Counted from the first letter of the stretch, positions 1-6,352 are shown. The stretch is DNA of 17,778 nucleotides from Candidatus Fibrimonadales bacterium (GCA_009777135.1 WRMM01000005.1:1-17778), one strand, 5' to 3'. The notes: generated by a model from the sequence alone, not told the origin. Numbers and translations are program-made.

Positions 1-172
1 TTATCAAAAGCCTGAACAGCGATGATTTTCCGCACCGCCTAATGCCGGTTAAGACTTGAATATGCCTGGTTTTGCATTTTTGCAAAAGACTGCGCAAAAG
101 CTCTCTGCTGAAAAGCTCTTTATACCTTTTGCCTTGCCAATGCGGATTTTGATGTATTAAAACTTGTTCCAT
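1..172 (-). CDS. AAA-family ATPase (AAA_14-like), 5' part only, runs off the left edge
   Basis: The first 57 codons of a P-loop ATPase are visible; the rest lies beyond base 1. The reading begins MEQVLIHQNPHWQGKRY and reaches a Walker A motif, GIRRCGKS, at residues 43-50, preceded by the strand IQVLT. The pattern 'R-x-I-x-VLTGIRRCGKS' is typical of the AAA_14 / DUF4143 group, stand-alone bacterial ATPases of poorly known cellular role that are often present in many copies and move between strains. The ATG at 172-170 is chosen because a GTATATT box ends 6 nt upstream, as for other genes here, and because it gives the usual short N-terminal lead before Walker A. The N-terminal part is intact, but whether the whole gene is cannot be seen. 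It lies in the same orientation as the decayed genes behind it. Confidence 0.75.
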   Translation of the reverse strand, partial: MEQVLIHQNPHWQGKRYKELFSRELLRSLLQKCKTRHIQVLTGIRRCGKSSLFRLLI

Positions 173-178
173 GCGTAT

Positions 179-185
179 AATATAC
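179..185 (-). promoter_or_regulatory. -10-like box of the ATPase gene
   Basis: GTATATT on the minus strand follows a T tract and ends 6 nt before the ATG at 172. The spacing matches the other CTANNTT boxes in the window, so transcription would start at or next to the start codon. No -35 box is evident. Confidence 0.5.
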
Positions 186-192
186 AAAAAAC

Positions 193-244
193 GCTAACTG
201 CATTTCGCAAAAAACGCTTTTTTTGCTAAGTGCGTTTCGCAAAA
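193..244. repeat. Two 20-bp direct repeats, 32-bp period
   Basis: Bases 193-212 and 225-244 are the same 20-mer apart from two positions (GCTAACTGCATTTCGCAAAA against GCTAAGTGCGTTTCGCAAAA). They lie just upstream of the ATPase start and across the end of the decayed nuclease fragment. They may be a tandem-duplication scar or a protein-binding site; there are only two copies. Confidence 0.6.
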
Positions 245-406
245 TTCAAGCTTTACTTCCAAAGTCTGCAAAGGCAATAATTCAACAATATGCGACCAAC
301 TCAATTGTGTCGACAGTGTCGACACAATCTTTTTATCAAGAAATGTTCGTTTTCTGCTACTGGAAGCTTTTTGCTGGTCATCTGGCGTAATGTAGAAAAT
401 ACTAAA
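194..406 (-). pseudogene. Fragment of a DUF1016/YhcG-like (PDDEXK) nuclease
   Basis: Read on the minus strand, the open frame between TAG 409-407 and TAG 196-194 contains KIVSTLSTQLSWSHIVELL. This matches the conserved 'LSxQLSWSHxVELL' stretch of the N-terminal domain of DUF1016/YhcG-family proteins, PDDEXK-superfamily nucleases common in mobile regions. Only that stretch (about 310-240) is recognisable; there is no start codon before it and no catalytic PDDEXK domain after it. The frame is the same one that carries the recombinase C-terminus upstream, separated only by the TAG at 409-407. I read it as a dead remnant. The family call rests on one motif by eye. Confidence 0.5.
304..328. repeat. 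Perfect 12-bp inverted repeat with 1-bp centre
   Basis: ATTGTGTCGACA at 304-315 is the exact reverse complement of bases 317-328, with a single G at 316 between them. The arms sit inside the nuclease remnant (its VSTLSTQL codons). A run of T follows on the plus strand (330-334). The 1-nt centre is a poor hairpin loop but suits a dimeric DNA-binding protein or a recombinase half-site pair. Confidence 0.7.
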
Positions 407-590
407 CTACCTCAAAAACCTATACAGGCTTGCAACGCTAACGCCAAACATTTTGGCGGCTTCTTTTTTGCTCATTCCGTTGCTAAGCAGCTTTTGCAAT
501 TTTTCTTTTTTCAGCGAAATTCGCTATCTCAAACCTCCCATTTTCAACATTTTGCTGAGCTGTTGACACCCTTACATAGCCGTATATCAT
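407..590 (-). pseudogene. Serine recombinase (resolvase/invertase family), centre deleted
   Basis: From ATG 590 the minus strand encodes MIYGYVRVSTAQQNVENGRF and a few more residues. This is the catalytic N-terminus of a serine recombinase, with the nucleophile Ser in YVRVST. The frame then ends at a stop at about 485-483. In a second frame, from about 518 to the TAG at 409-407, lies the matching C-terminus: SNGMSKKEAAKMFGVSVASL and YRFLR, the helix-turn-helix of the same family. Intact members are about 180-200 residues; here roughly 110-130 central residues (rest of the catalytic domain and the E helix) are missing and the two ends are out of frame. It cannot make an active recombinase. It is the clearest sign that this strip once belonged to a mobile or invertible element. 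Confidence 0.8.
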
Positions 591-782
591 CGGATAAAGA
601 TAGGAAAAACAGCTTTTCTCAAAAAAGGATCCTTTATTGACACGCCCCAAATATAGAAAAAAACTGCGTTTGTTTTCCGCAAGCAGCTTGCAATCAGCCA
701 TTTTATGATAAATATATTCCAGAATGCCGTATCCGCCTGGCTCAATTTCTTTTCCGTATTTTAATCCGTCAAATTTTATTTT
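591..782 (-). pseudogene. HipA-like kinase toxin fragment
   Basis: An open frame starts after the TAG at 785-783 and reads KIKFDGLKYGKEI, then GGYGILEYIYHKMADCKLLA, then ENKRSFFLYLGRVNKG. HipA-family serine/threonine kinases have a stretch of the form 'GxYGxIEYxYxxMAxxxGIxMxxCxLLxENxRxxFxxxRFDRV'. The fragment matches it but lacks about 6-7 residues between MA and DCKLL and two or so in the RFDR motif. There is no proper start, no N-terminal domain and no catalytic loop. The same frame runs straight into the recombinase ATG, suggesting deletion fused the two. HipA is the toxin of HipBA toxin-antitoxin modules; no hipB is visible. The call is by motif memory only. Confidence 0.45.
650..656 (-). 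promoter_or_regulatory. Possible -10 box reading into the recombinase remnant
   Basis: TTTTCTATATT on the minus strand is a full match to the window's -10 pattern, 59 nt upstream of the recombinase ATG (590). It lies within the frame assigned to the HipA fragment, so it may be chance or a relic. Confidence 0.3.
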
Positions 783-789
783 CTATATT
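779..789 (+). promoter_or_regulatory. -10-like box of the tRNA-Arg gene
   Basis: TTTTCTATATT ends 26 nt before the tRNA 5' end, a sensible distance for a stable-RNA promoter with a short processed leader. It is the best match to the box seen before the protein genes and supports the view that the box is a promoter element and not a translation signal. Confidence 0.6.
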
Positions 790-815
790 AGGTCTTTGAA
801 AATGGCGTAAATTAT

Positions 816-889
<74 letters not shown>

Positions 890-901
890 CTGGTTTTTCT
901 G

Positions 902-1666
902 ATGCTGAGCTTGAAGAAATATGCGATGTTGTTTTCAGCGGCCGTAGTTGCCTCGTTTTTGGCGTTTTTTGGTTTTTCAAAATCTCCGGATATGCCAGAA
1001 ATAAAAGAAGCTGGCGCTTTTGTGCCTCAAGCCGAAGCTGTTAAATGGATGTCGCTTGGGCACAATTCCACCGCTGCAAGCCTGTTTTGGATAAGTGGAA
1101 TCATAGCGTATAGCGAAACAATGTTTGACGGCAAATCGTTTAAGTGGCTTTCGCACTTGGCAGATGCCTCAACAAGGCTGGATAGTCTGTTTAAAACTCC
1201 ATATACATTTGTAGTGGCAATAACAGCAAACAACGAGCCTGATACTACAGATTTCATACTTTTGCGCCGTGGCGTAAAAACTTTTCCTGATGACTGGCGC
1301 TTGGCAGTCAGCGCTGCTCTCAGATTTGCAAACGGGCCTAGCAAAGATTTTGCTTATGCCGCAGAAATAATGAAGCCTTTTGAAAATGATACTGCCGCTC
1401 CGCCGCATATTCAGGGAATATCCAGAACTTTTGAGCTAAGGTCAATGCCTTTGGAGGCGGCTATAGCGCAAATTTTAGATGACTGCATGAACCCAAATTA
1501 CAGAGCCTTTCAAAGAGGCTTGGCTATTAAAGCAGCTAGAGTGCTTAACAGCACAGAGATAGACGAAATAGAGAATATATTAAGCAGCGTGGCAAAGCAA
1601 AATATTGAACCGCACATTGCTTTTATTCAGCTTATGCAAATGAACTCTACTCCCAATACCCTGTGA
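902..1666 (+). CDS. Conserved exported/membrane-anchored protein, TPR-like helical repeats
   Basis: A 254-residue protein. Residues 6-24 are a hydrophobic segment (AMLFSAAVVASFLAFFGF) that acts as a signal peptide or membrane anchor. The remainder is mostly helical. Features such as 'NSTAASLFWISGIIAYSETM', 'ADASTRLDSLFKTPY' and 'LRRGVKTFPDDWRLAVSAAL' resemble a widespread but unnamed family of TPR-like proteins, known from Deltaproteobacteria and relatives, with the pattern 'aDllWi...LD..f...Y...a...L..G....P..Wrl'. No catalytic motif is visible and I give no function. The first ATG (902) lies 12 nt after the tRNA; an ATG at 926 would shorten the signal segment. No Shine-Dalgarno sequence is seen, and co-transcription with the tRNA is possible. 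Its 3' end overlaps the converging gene by 20 bp. Confidence 0.7.
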   Translation: MLSLKKYAMLFSAAVVASFLAFFGFSKSPDMPEIKEAGAFVPQAEAVKWMSLGHNSTAASLFWISGIIAYSETMFDGKSFKWLSHLADASTRLDSLFKTPYTFVVAITANNEPDTTDFILLRRGVKTFPDDWRLAVSAALRFANGPSKDFAYAAEIMKPFENDTAAPPHIQGISRTFELRSMPLEAAIAQILDDCMNPNYRAFQRGLAIKAARVLNSTEIDEIENILSSVAKQNIEPHIAFIQLMQMNSTPNTL

Positions 1667-2525
1667 CCAGAAGCTCTGGCGTAGCGTTTGGAAAATCTTC
1701 GCAAATAAAAGAAGCTATTTTGCGTATGCTTCTTTGATTGTTTTTTGGCGGTTCCAAATCCACAACCGAAAGGCTCACTTTGATAGCAGGCGTAGCTCCG
1801 CCTTCCTTTAAATTTTCAAAATCGCGAACATCCAATTTCACATTTGAAAATTCCGCTTTGAATTCTTTTTGCGATGCTGGTGCAAGCTTTAATTTCAAAG
1901 GTTTGTTTTCCTTGTTCCAAACGTAAAATGTCCAGTTTTTTTTCACGCCTTTTTTATAAAAGCCAAGGTCCAAAATTCTCTCGCTGAACACAATGGGATT
2001 TTCCACAGAGCCTTGCACCAAAGCTACCCATGGCGTTCCGCTTGTGTCCACCAAAACAATGTTGTGCAAAAAATCGCCTTCCATATATGCGGTATTCAAA
2101 GTAAAGTTGATTTTAAAATTTTGCCCTGGGCTTATTTTTTGCGGGTAAGTAAAATTTTCTCCGCCAGTCATCAAGTTGTAAACGCTTTCCAGTATCACGG
2201 TTTGCGAAGAGATATTTTTTCCTTTTATTTCAACATCTTTTTTAATGCCTTGCTGCAAAAGGCCTAAATTAACCGCTTCAAATTCAAACGGGCTGTTTGG
2301 CCTTTGCATAATGTTTTGCATGGCAAAGGCATTGTTTACTGTTAAGCAAACAAAAAATATTATCAAATAGCTATACCATACAACGGTAAAAGGATAATTT
2401 GAAAATCTTTTCAAACTGCTTTTTTCGGTTTTATTTTTGAACTGTATAGCTTTAAGGTTTTTCCAAAAATACCAGCCGCTCAAAAGAAAGCCTGCCAAAG
2501 AAACTAAAATAAGCAAAAAAGTCAT
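1647..2525 (-). CDS. DUF1573-like beta-sandwich protein with N-terminal membrane segments
   Basis: A 292-residue protein with hydrophobic segments at about 2-20 and 47-66, the second followed by NAFA-MQ, which looks like a signal-peptidase site. Two similar Ig-like beta domains follow: about 78-180 ('FEFEAVNLGLLQQGIKKDVE...') and about 182-290 ('VFSERILDLGFYKKGVKKNW...'). The repeated '(N/D)LG...(Q/K)G(I/V)KK' pattern matches DUF1573-type domains, which sit in the periplasm or on the cell surface; their function is unknown. The cysteines seen in many DUF1573 proteins are mostly absent. A TTG at residue 38 would give a plain signal peptide, so the true start is uncertain. It follows rsmG by 12 nt, yet also has its own CTAAATT box 9 nt before the ATG. 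Confidence 0.6.
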   Translation of the reverse strand: MTFLLILVSLAGFLLSGWYFWKNLKAIQFKNKTEKSSLKRFSNYPFTVVWYSYLIIFFVCLTVNNAFAMQNIMQRPNSPFEFEAVNLGLLQQGIKKDVEIKGKNISSQTVILESVYNLMTGGENFTYPQKISPGQNFKINFTLNTAYMEGDFLHNIVLVDTSGTPWVALVQGSVENPIVFSERILDLGFYKKGVKKNWTFYVWNKENKPLKLKLAPASQKEFKAEFSNVKLDVRDFENLKEGGATPAIKVSLSVVDLEPPKNNQRSIRKIASFICEDFPNATPELLVTGYWE

Positions 2526-2534
2526 ACGATGCTC

Positions 2535-2541
2535 AATTTAG
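2535..2541 (-). promoter_or_regulatory. Possible -10 box within the rsmG stop region
   Basis: TTTTTCTAAATT on the minus strand overlaps the rsmG stop codon (2540-2538) and ends 9 nt before the ATG at 2525. It fits the leaderless pattern but could be incidental, because the gene is also behind rsmG. Confidence 0.35.
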
Positions 2542-3191
2542 AAAAATCGCTCCAAAACAATTAAAGATCTTTGCTGGGTGCTGTTAGGTATGGTGTAAAA
2601 ATGCGTTTCTGCTATATTGTATTCATTTGATTTCCAGTTATGCAGCTCTTCTTTGACCGCAGGACCTTTCATAAAATAAGCTTTTCCGTTTTTTTTCAGG
2701 CAATTTCCAAGCCGCGGCAAAGTTTCTGCTATGCTGCCAAAGGCTCGGCAAATAATGCCATCAACAGGCTCTTTCATGGAAGCGCTTGTGACTTTATGCC
2801 CAAAAACATCTATTCCCTGCAAACCGAGTTTTTTTATTGCCATTTCCAAAAAATTAACCCTGTTGGGGCGCGGTTCGCATAAAGTCAGGTCTATTTGCGG
2901 GTTCACCAGTTTTAGAGGTATGCCTGGGAATCCTGCGCCAGAGCCTATGTCTAGCATTTTGCGCGGCCATTTTTTTACAAAGGAATTTATTATTATGCAA
3001 TCTGCGTAGTGGCGTTCCACTATGGTTTCAAAGGCGTTGAGGCGGGTTAAGTCTTGGTCTTTGTTGTTTTCTCTGAGCAGGCCGTGAAAGAGCCAAAGTT
3101 TGTCCAGCGTTTCTTTTTTCAATTCAACGCCATGTTGGCGAAGCAGGATATCAAGGCTTTGCCTGCCAGGTTTTAATCTATGTTTTTCCAT
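2538..3191 (-). CDS. rsmG: 16S rRNA (guanine527-N7)-methyltransferase
   Basis: A 217-residue protein that uses S-adenosylmethionine to methylate N7 of G527 in 16S rRNA. The SAM-binding motif I, LDIGSGAGFPGIPLK, is at residues 80-94. The upstream helix 'DLTRLNAFETIVERHYADCI' (47-66) corresponds to the family's 'NLT...E...(R/K)H..DSL' signature, and 'CEPRPNRVNFL' is the acidic loop after strand 2. Length is normal for RsmG. The ATG at 3191 overlaps the end of the preceding DUF4416 gene by 14 bp, indicating one transcript. In many genomes rsmG (gidB) adjoins parA-parB; here it is about 5 kb from them and on the opposite strand. Confidence 0.95.
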   Translation of the reverse strand: MEKHRLKPGRQSLDILLRQHGVELKKETLDKLWLFHGLLRENNKDQDLTRLNAFETIVERHYADCIIINSFVKKWPRKMLDIGSGAGFPGIPLKLVNPQIDLTLCEPRPNRVNFLEMAIKKLGLQGIDVFGHKVTSASMKEPVDGIICRAFGSIAETLPRLGNCLKKNGKAYFMKGPAVKEELHNWKSNEYNIAETHFYTIPNSTQQRSLIVLERFF

Positions 3192-3693
3192 GCAATGCTC
3201 TTTTGTATTTTTCCCGTATCAGCAATAAATCACGCTTGTAAGGATTTTCTTTGAAGTCGGCAAAAGCCCAGTCCGTTGGTTTAAAATCTCCCTTTGCGTA
3301 AGTCAAAATCATGTCTAGCCAAATACCGCTGCCTGCGTAGAGTTTGAATGGACCGCGTTTTGTTGAAGGGAGAACAATTTTATCGGAGTCCATATAACCT
3401 ATGTCTATATTCAATATGCGTCCTCCAGTTTCATTTAGCAAGATATTTTCCAATTCAATGGCTTTGTTTTTATGCAATCCTATATTTTCCGCTTCTATAA
3501 GCCCTTCAAAAGAAACAACGCCTCTGTGCAAATTTTCGCCCATTTCCGCTTTGTAATAATCTGTTTTGCAAAATGGAAAAAATTCTCCTTCATGCTCCAA
3601 TCCCCCAAATTTATCGGCAAGAGCAGAAATCCATGCCTTTTTCAATGAGCTTTGCGGAGCTATTATAAAAGCTATGAGTTTGGAGGCGATCAT
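3178..3693 (-). CDS. DUF4416 family protein
   Basis: A 171-residue protein of a family of unknown function found mainly in Deltaproteobacteria, thermophiles and Fibrobacterota. The recognisable run of motifs is: N-terminal 'SKLIAFIIAP', then 'FFPFCKTDYYKAEMG' (family 'F.(F/Y)T.YYe.EMG'), then 'ILNIDIGYMDSDKIVLPSTK' (family 'NlDPGY.....vvLaS.K'), then 'DWAFADF' near the end. I start it at ATG 3693. That start aligns with the family N-terminus, has a CTAAATT box 7 nt upstream, and avoids overlap with the diverging mscS gene; an upstream in-frame ATG at 3780 would add 29 unlike residues. It opens the rsmG operon. No catalytic role is known. Confidence 0.85.
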   Translation of the reverse strand: MIASKLIAFIIAPQSSLKKAWISALADKFGGLEHEGEFFPFCKTDYYKAEMGENLHRGVVSFEGLIEAENIGLHKNKAIELENILLNETGGRILNIDIGYMDSDKIVLPSTKRGPFKLYAGSGIWLDMILTYAKGDFKPTDWAFADFKENPYKRDLLLIREKYKRALHGKT

Positions 3694-3700
3694 GGGTGGT

Positions 3701-3707
3701 AATTTAG
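3701..3707 (-). promoter_or_regulatory. -10-like box of the DUF4416-rsmG operon
   Basis: TTTTTGCTAAATT on the minus strand ends 7 nt before the ATG at 3693. It supports that ATG as the true start and a leaderless transcript. Confidence 0.5.
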
Positions 3708-3748
3708 CAAAAAAAAGCATCTTGCCAAGGGTATTTTTTTTGTTTTTT

Positions 3749-3755
3749 CTATTTT
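3749..3755 (+). promoter_or_regulatory. -10-like box of the mscS-family gene
   Basis: A T tract followed by CTATTTT ends 6 nt before the ATG at 3762, diverging from the DUF4416 promoter about 45 bp away. No Shine-Dalgarno sequence fits in the gap. Confidence 0.5.
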
Positions 3756-3761
3756 CCACGC

Positions 3762-4838
3762 ATGGAATCTTTCCTGGCAAAACTTAATTTAATAATAGAC
3801 TTGGAAAAAGGGGTCTATTTCTTGGGTAATTCCGCTTGGCATTGGATTTTGGCATTGCTGATAACTGCAGGGATTTTCCTTGTTTTTCGCTTAATTTTTA
3901 ATTTTGCCGTTAAACAGTTAGATAAAATTGCAAAACGAACGGAAACCAAGCTGGGCAACATAGCCGTAGATGCCTTAAAAAACAGCAAATTCTGGTTTTT
4001 TGCCGTTCTTGCCGCTTTTTTCGGCTCAATGAAGCTAAATCTTGGCGAATATGAGTTTTTGCCACTCAAAATTTTGATTCTAGCCACTTTTGTGCAGTTG
4101 GGAATTTGGCTAAGCGTAATATTTTATGATGTTTTGGATAACTGGAATCAAAAAAACAACTCAAATTCAGATAAAAACGCCGGATTTACGATTATTAACG
4201 GAATTGGCAAGTTCCTTATTTGGTCTTTGGTTTTGCTTTTGATTTTAGACAACCTGGGGGTAAAGGTTAGTTCGCTTTTGGCAGGTTTGGGTGTGGGCGG
4301 CATTGCCATTGCCCTTGCTGTGCAAAGAATACTAGGCGATTTGTTTGCTTCTATTTCCATAATGATAGACAAGCCTTTTGAAATTGGAGATTTCATTATG
4401 ATAGGCGATATCAGGGGCACAGTGGAGTCTATTGGCATAAAAACCACGCGCCTTCGTTCCATAACAGGCGAACAGGTTGTGATTTCAAACGGCGATATTT
4501 TGGACAGCCGGCTAAATAATTTCAAGCGCATGGTAGAACGCCGCATAACTTTTACTTTTGGCGTTTCGCATAAAACCCAAAGAGAGCATTTGCCAGAAAT
4601 AACGATTTTGGTAAAAAACATCATAGAAAGCCAGAGCGATGCGCGTTTTGACCGCGGGCATTTAAAAGGTTTTGATGCAAGCTCAGTAGATTATGAATTT
4701 ATTTACTGGGTAACCAAACCTGACTTTCCGTCTTACATGGATGTTCAGGAGAAGATAAATTTAGCTGTTTTAGATGCCTTCACAGAGAAGGGCATAGAGA
4801 TGGCGCGCCCAACGCAAGTGGTATTTGTGCAGAAATAG
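3762..4838 (+). CDS. MscS-family mechanosensitive ion channel
   Basis: A 358-residue inner-membrane protein. Hydrophobic segments lie at about 26-46, 77-93, 101-123 and 148-167, followed by the pore-lining helix region 170-200, 'SSLLAGLGVGGIAIALAVQR', rich in Gly and Ala as in MscS TM3. The beta domain follows: 'DKPFEIGDFIMIGDIRGTVESIG' (203-225) and 'RLRSITGEQVVISNGDIL' (230-247), strong family signatures. Such channels open on membrane tension and release solutes during osmotic downshock. It is longer than E. coli MscS (286) because of extra N-terminal membrane helices. The start is supported by the box 6 nt upstream. tsaB begins 1 nt after the stop, so both are probably one transcript. Confidence 0.92.
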   Translation: MESFLAKLNLIIDLEKGVYFLGNSAWHWILALLITAGIFLVFRLIFNFAVKQLDKIAKRTETKLGNIAVDALKNSKFWFFAVLAAFFGSMKLNLGEYEFLPLKILILATFVQLGIWLSVIFYDVLDNWNQKNNSNSDKNAGFTIINGIGKFLIWSLVLLLILDNLGVKVSSLLAGLGVGGIAIALAVQRILGDLFASISIMIDKPFEIGDFIMIGDIRGTVESIGIKTTRLRSITGEQVVISNGDILDSRLNNFKRMVERRITFTFGVSHKTQREHLPEITILVKNIIESQSDARFDRGHLKGFDASSVDYEFIYWVTKPDFPSYMDVQEKINLAVLDAFTEKGIEMARPTQVVFVQK

Positions 4839-4839
4839 T

Positions 4840-5382
4840 ATGGATTTGGTTGTTGATTGTTCTCGCAGAGGAGTTAATTTGGGTCTTTATGCCAGTGGCA
4901 TTAGCTGCGAGCTGTCAGAGCCAAACGCAAGGGGCAGCGAGCTGAGTTTGCTTCTTGATAAGCTGCTGAGCGAGAATAATTTTGCTTTGGAGCAAGTTCA
5001 GCGAGTTTTGGTAACTCTTGGCCCAGGAAGTTTCACCGGCATTCGCGCAGGCATTGCCTTTTGCAAAGGTTTGTGCTTTAGCGGCAAAAGAACTTTGCAT
5101 GGGATTTCCACTCTGCAAGCTTTGTTCGCTTCTTATGGCAAGGAAATAATTTTGCATTCAAGGGCAAATTTTTATTATGTGGGCAATGAAAAGGGCGAAA
5201 GCTTGCTGGAATTTGATACTAAGCCGGAAACTCATGAGAATTTGCCAATAACACCTTTTGCGAAGCTTATTGACTCCATTGAGCCATCTCGTATTCAAAA
5301 GGCAAATTATTTGGCAAATCCCTTCACCCAAACCTATCCCCCGACTTTGGGTCAAAAGCATCCCTTATCCCCTCGCCTATAA
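4840..5382 (+). CDS. tsaB: tRNA threonylcarbamoyladenosine biosynthesis protein TsaB
   Basis: TsaB is the non-catalytic partner that, with TsaD and TsaE, transfers threonylcarbamoyl onto A37 of ANN-decoding tRNAs. The signature 'VLVTLGPGSFTGIRAGIAFCKGLC' is clear and the N-terminal 'MDLVVDCSRRGVNLGLY' is the degenerate ASKHA phosphate loop. At 180 residues it is shorter than E. coli TsaB (231); the C-terminal domain is reduced, and the last 19 or so codons (5324-5382) lie antisense to the end of the YejE-like gene, so the end may have been extended by loss of an earlier stop. The ATG at 4840, 1 nt after the mscS stop, is preferred over an in-frame TTG at 4825. Confidence 0.88.
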   Translation: MDLVVDCSRRGVNLGLYASGISCELSEPNARGSELSLLLDKLLSENNFALEQVQRVLVTLGPGSFTGIRAGIAFCKGLCFSGKRTLHGISTLQALFASYGKEIILHSRANFYYVGNEKGESLLEFDTKPETHENLPITPFAKLIDSIEPSRIQKANYLANPFTQTYPPTLGQKHPLSPRL

Positions 5383-6352
5383 AAGAAGCCAGCATAAGCG
5401 TTATGAATAATGCGGATATTGTGGTTATTGTAATCCAAGGGGCGTAGAGATTTGCCAGACCTTGCGAAAGCAGGTCTCCCCAAGATGGGGTTGGGGGTTG
5501 CAAGCCAAAGCCAAGAAAGTCAAGGGCGGTTAATCCTGAAATCCCGCCGATTAGGGAAAAAGGGAAAATTGTTATAACAGGCGTTAAGGCGTTGGGCAAA
5601 ATCTCTTTGAAAAAAATTCTTTTGTGGCTGAGGCCGAGCACTGTGGCTGCCTTTACAAATTGCATGTTTTTTATTTTGTAAAATTCCGCCCTCATATAAT
5701 AGCTAAGGCCAATCCAGCTGAACGCCGCCATAATCACTGCCAAAAGCCAAAAGCCCTGCCCGTAAATGCTGCCGAGCAAAATAACCACGTATAAAAAAGG
5801 GAGCGAAGCCCAGATTTCAATTATCCGCTGAAAAATCATATCCGTTTTACCGCCCAAATACCCTTGAATCCCGCCTATAACTATACCCAAAAAAGCGCCG
5901 ATTAAAGAGAGCAAGATACTGAAACTCATGCAAATTCTAAACCCGTGAATCAAGCGAGACAAAACATCTCTCCCATGGGCATCCGTTCCAAGCCAATGCT
6001 CAGCGGAAGGCCTATACGGAGGCGCGCCTTCTGCGGTTAGCTGCGATTTTATTGGGCTCCAGGGTATGGGCGGGAATATGGCAAAAACTGGAATGGAATT
6101 TTGGGTTGCGTATTCAACAAGCTCTTTGTAATCCGGCGCGGTTGCGAAAGCACCATGGAATTCGTTTTGCGGATAATGAAAAAGAGCTGGGCAATAAAAT
6201 TTGCTATTGTATTTTAAAAGCAGAGGTTTGTCGTTTGCAAGCCACGGGCTTGTGAGCGAAAGCAAATATGCTGCGGCCAAAATCACAAAGGAATACCATG
6301 CCAGCTTGTTTCGCCTGAATTTCGCAAGTCTTTGTTTGGTAAGCTCGGTCAC
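5324..6352 (-). CDS. YejE-like ABC transporter permease (oligopeptide / microcin C type)
   Basis: A 342-residue inner-membrane permease of the DppC/OppC class, closest by eye to YejE. It has the N-terminal 'RLAKFRRNKLAWYSF' segment, one TM helix (about 19-39), a periplasmic insert (about 45-125) containing 'PPIPWSP', then 'HWLGTDAHGRDVLSRLIHGFR'. The membrane domain carries the ATPase-contacting EAA loop 'VKAATVLGLSHKRIFFKEILPN', and the end is 'DFLGFGLQPPTPSWGDLLSQG'. Such permeases pair with YejB, ATPase YejF and binding protein YejA, but none is next to it here. The start codon is GTG at 6352-6350, 9 nt after a CTAATTT box in the shared palindrome. Its 3' end overlaps tsaB by 59 bp. Confidence 0.85.
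   Translation of the reverse strand: MTELTKQRLAKFRRNKLAWYSFVILAAAYLLSLTSPWLANDKPLLLKYNSKFYCPALFHYPQNEFHGAFATAPDYKELVEYATQNSIPVFAIFPPIPWSPIKSQLTAEGAPPYRPSAEHWLGTDAHGRDVLSRLIHGFRICMSFSILLSLIGAFLGIVIGGIQGYLGGKTDMIFQRIIEIWASLPFLYVVILLGSIYGQGFWLLAVIMAAFSWIGLSYYMRAEFYKIKNMQFVKAATVLGLSHKRIFFKEILPNALTPVITIFPFSLIGGISGLTALDFLGFGLQPPTPSWGDLLSQGLANLYAPWITITTISALFITLMLASFIGEGIRDAFDPKSGDRFG

Noticed and set aside
193..244. CRISPR-like direct repeats
   Set aside because: Only two copies with a 12-bp gap and no cas genes.
304..334. Intrinsic terminator (palindrome followed by T run)
   Set aside because: A 1-nt loop is not a good terminator hairpin, and no plus-strand gene ends before it.
587..643. 18-codon GTG frame after the CTATATT box at 656-650, ending in an ATGA overlap with the recombinase start
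   Set aside because: It looks like a leader peptide, but the region is also read by the HipA-like fragment and the genes around are dead; too short to support.
2611..2617. GCTATATT inside rsmG and a CCTATATT near 3479 inside the DUF4416 gene
   Set aside because: These -10-like matches lie within genes, on the opposite strand, with no start codon at the proper distance; taken as chance in AT-rich DNA.
3694..3780. ATG 3780 as the start of the DUF4416 gene
   Set aside because: The extra 29 residues do not resemble the family and would overlap the diverging mscS gene and its promoter.
4148..4624. 158-codon open frame on the minus strand within the mscS-family gene
   Set aside because: The plus-strand protein is clearly conserved there and the minus frame shows no recognisable domain.
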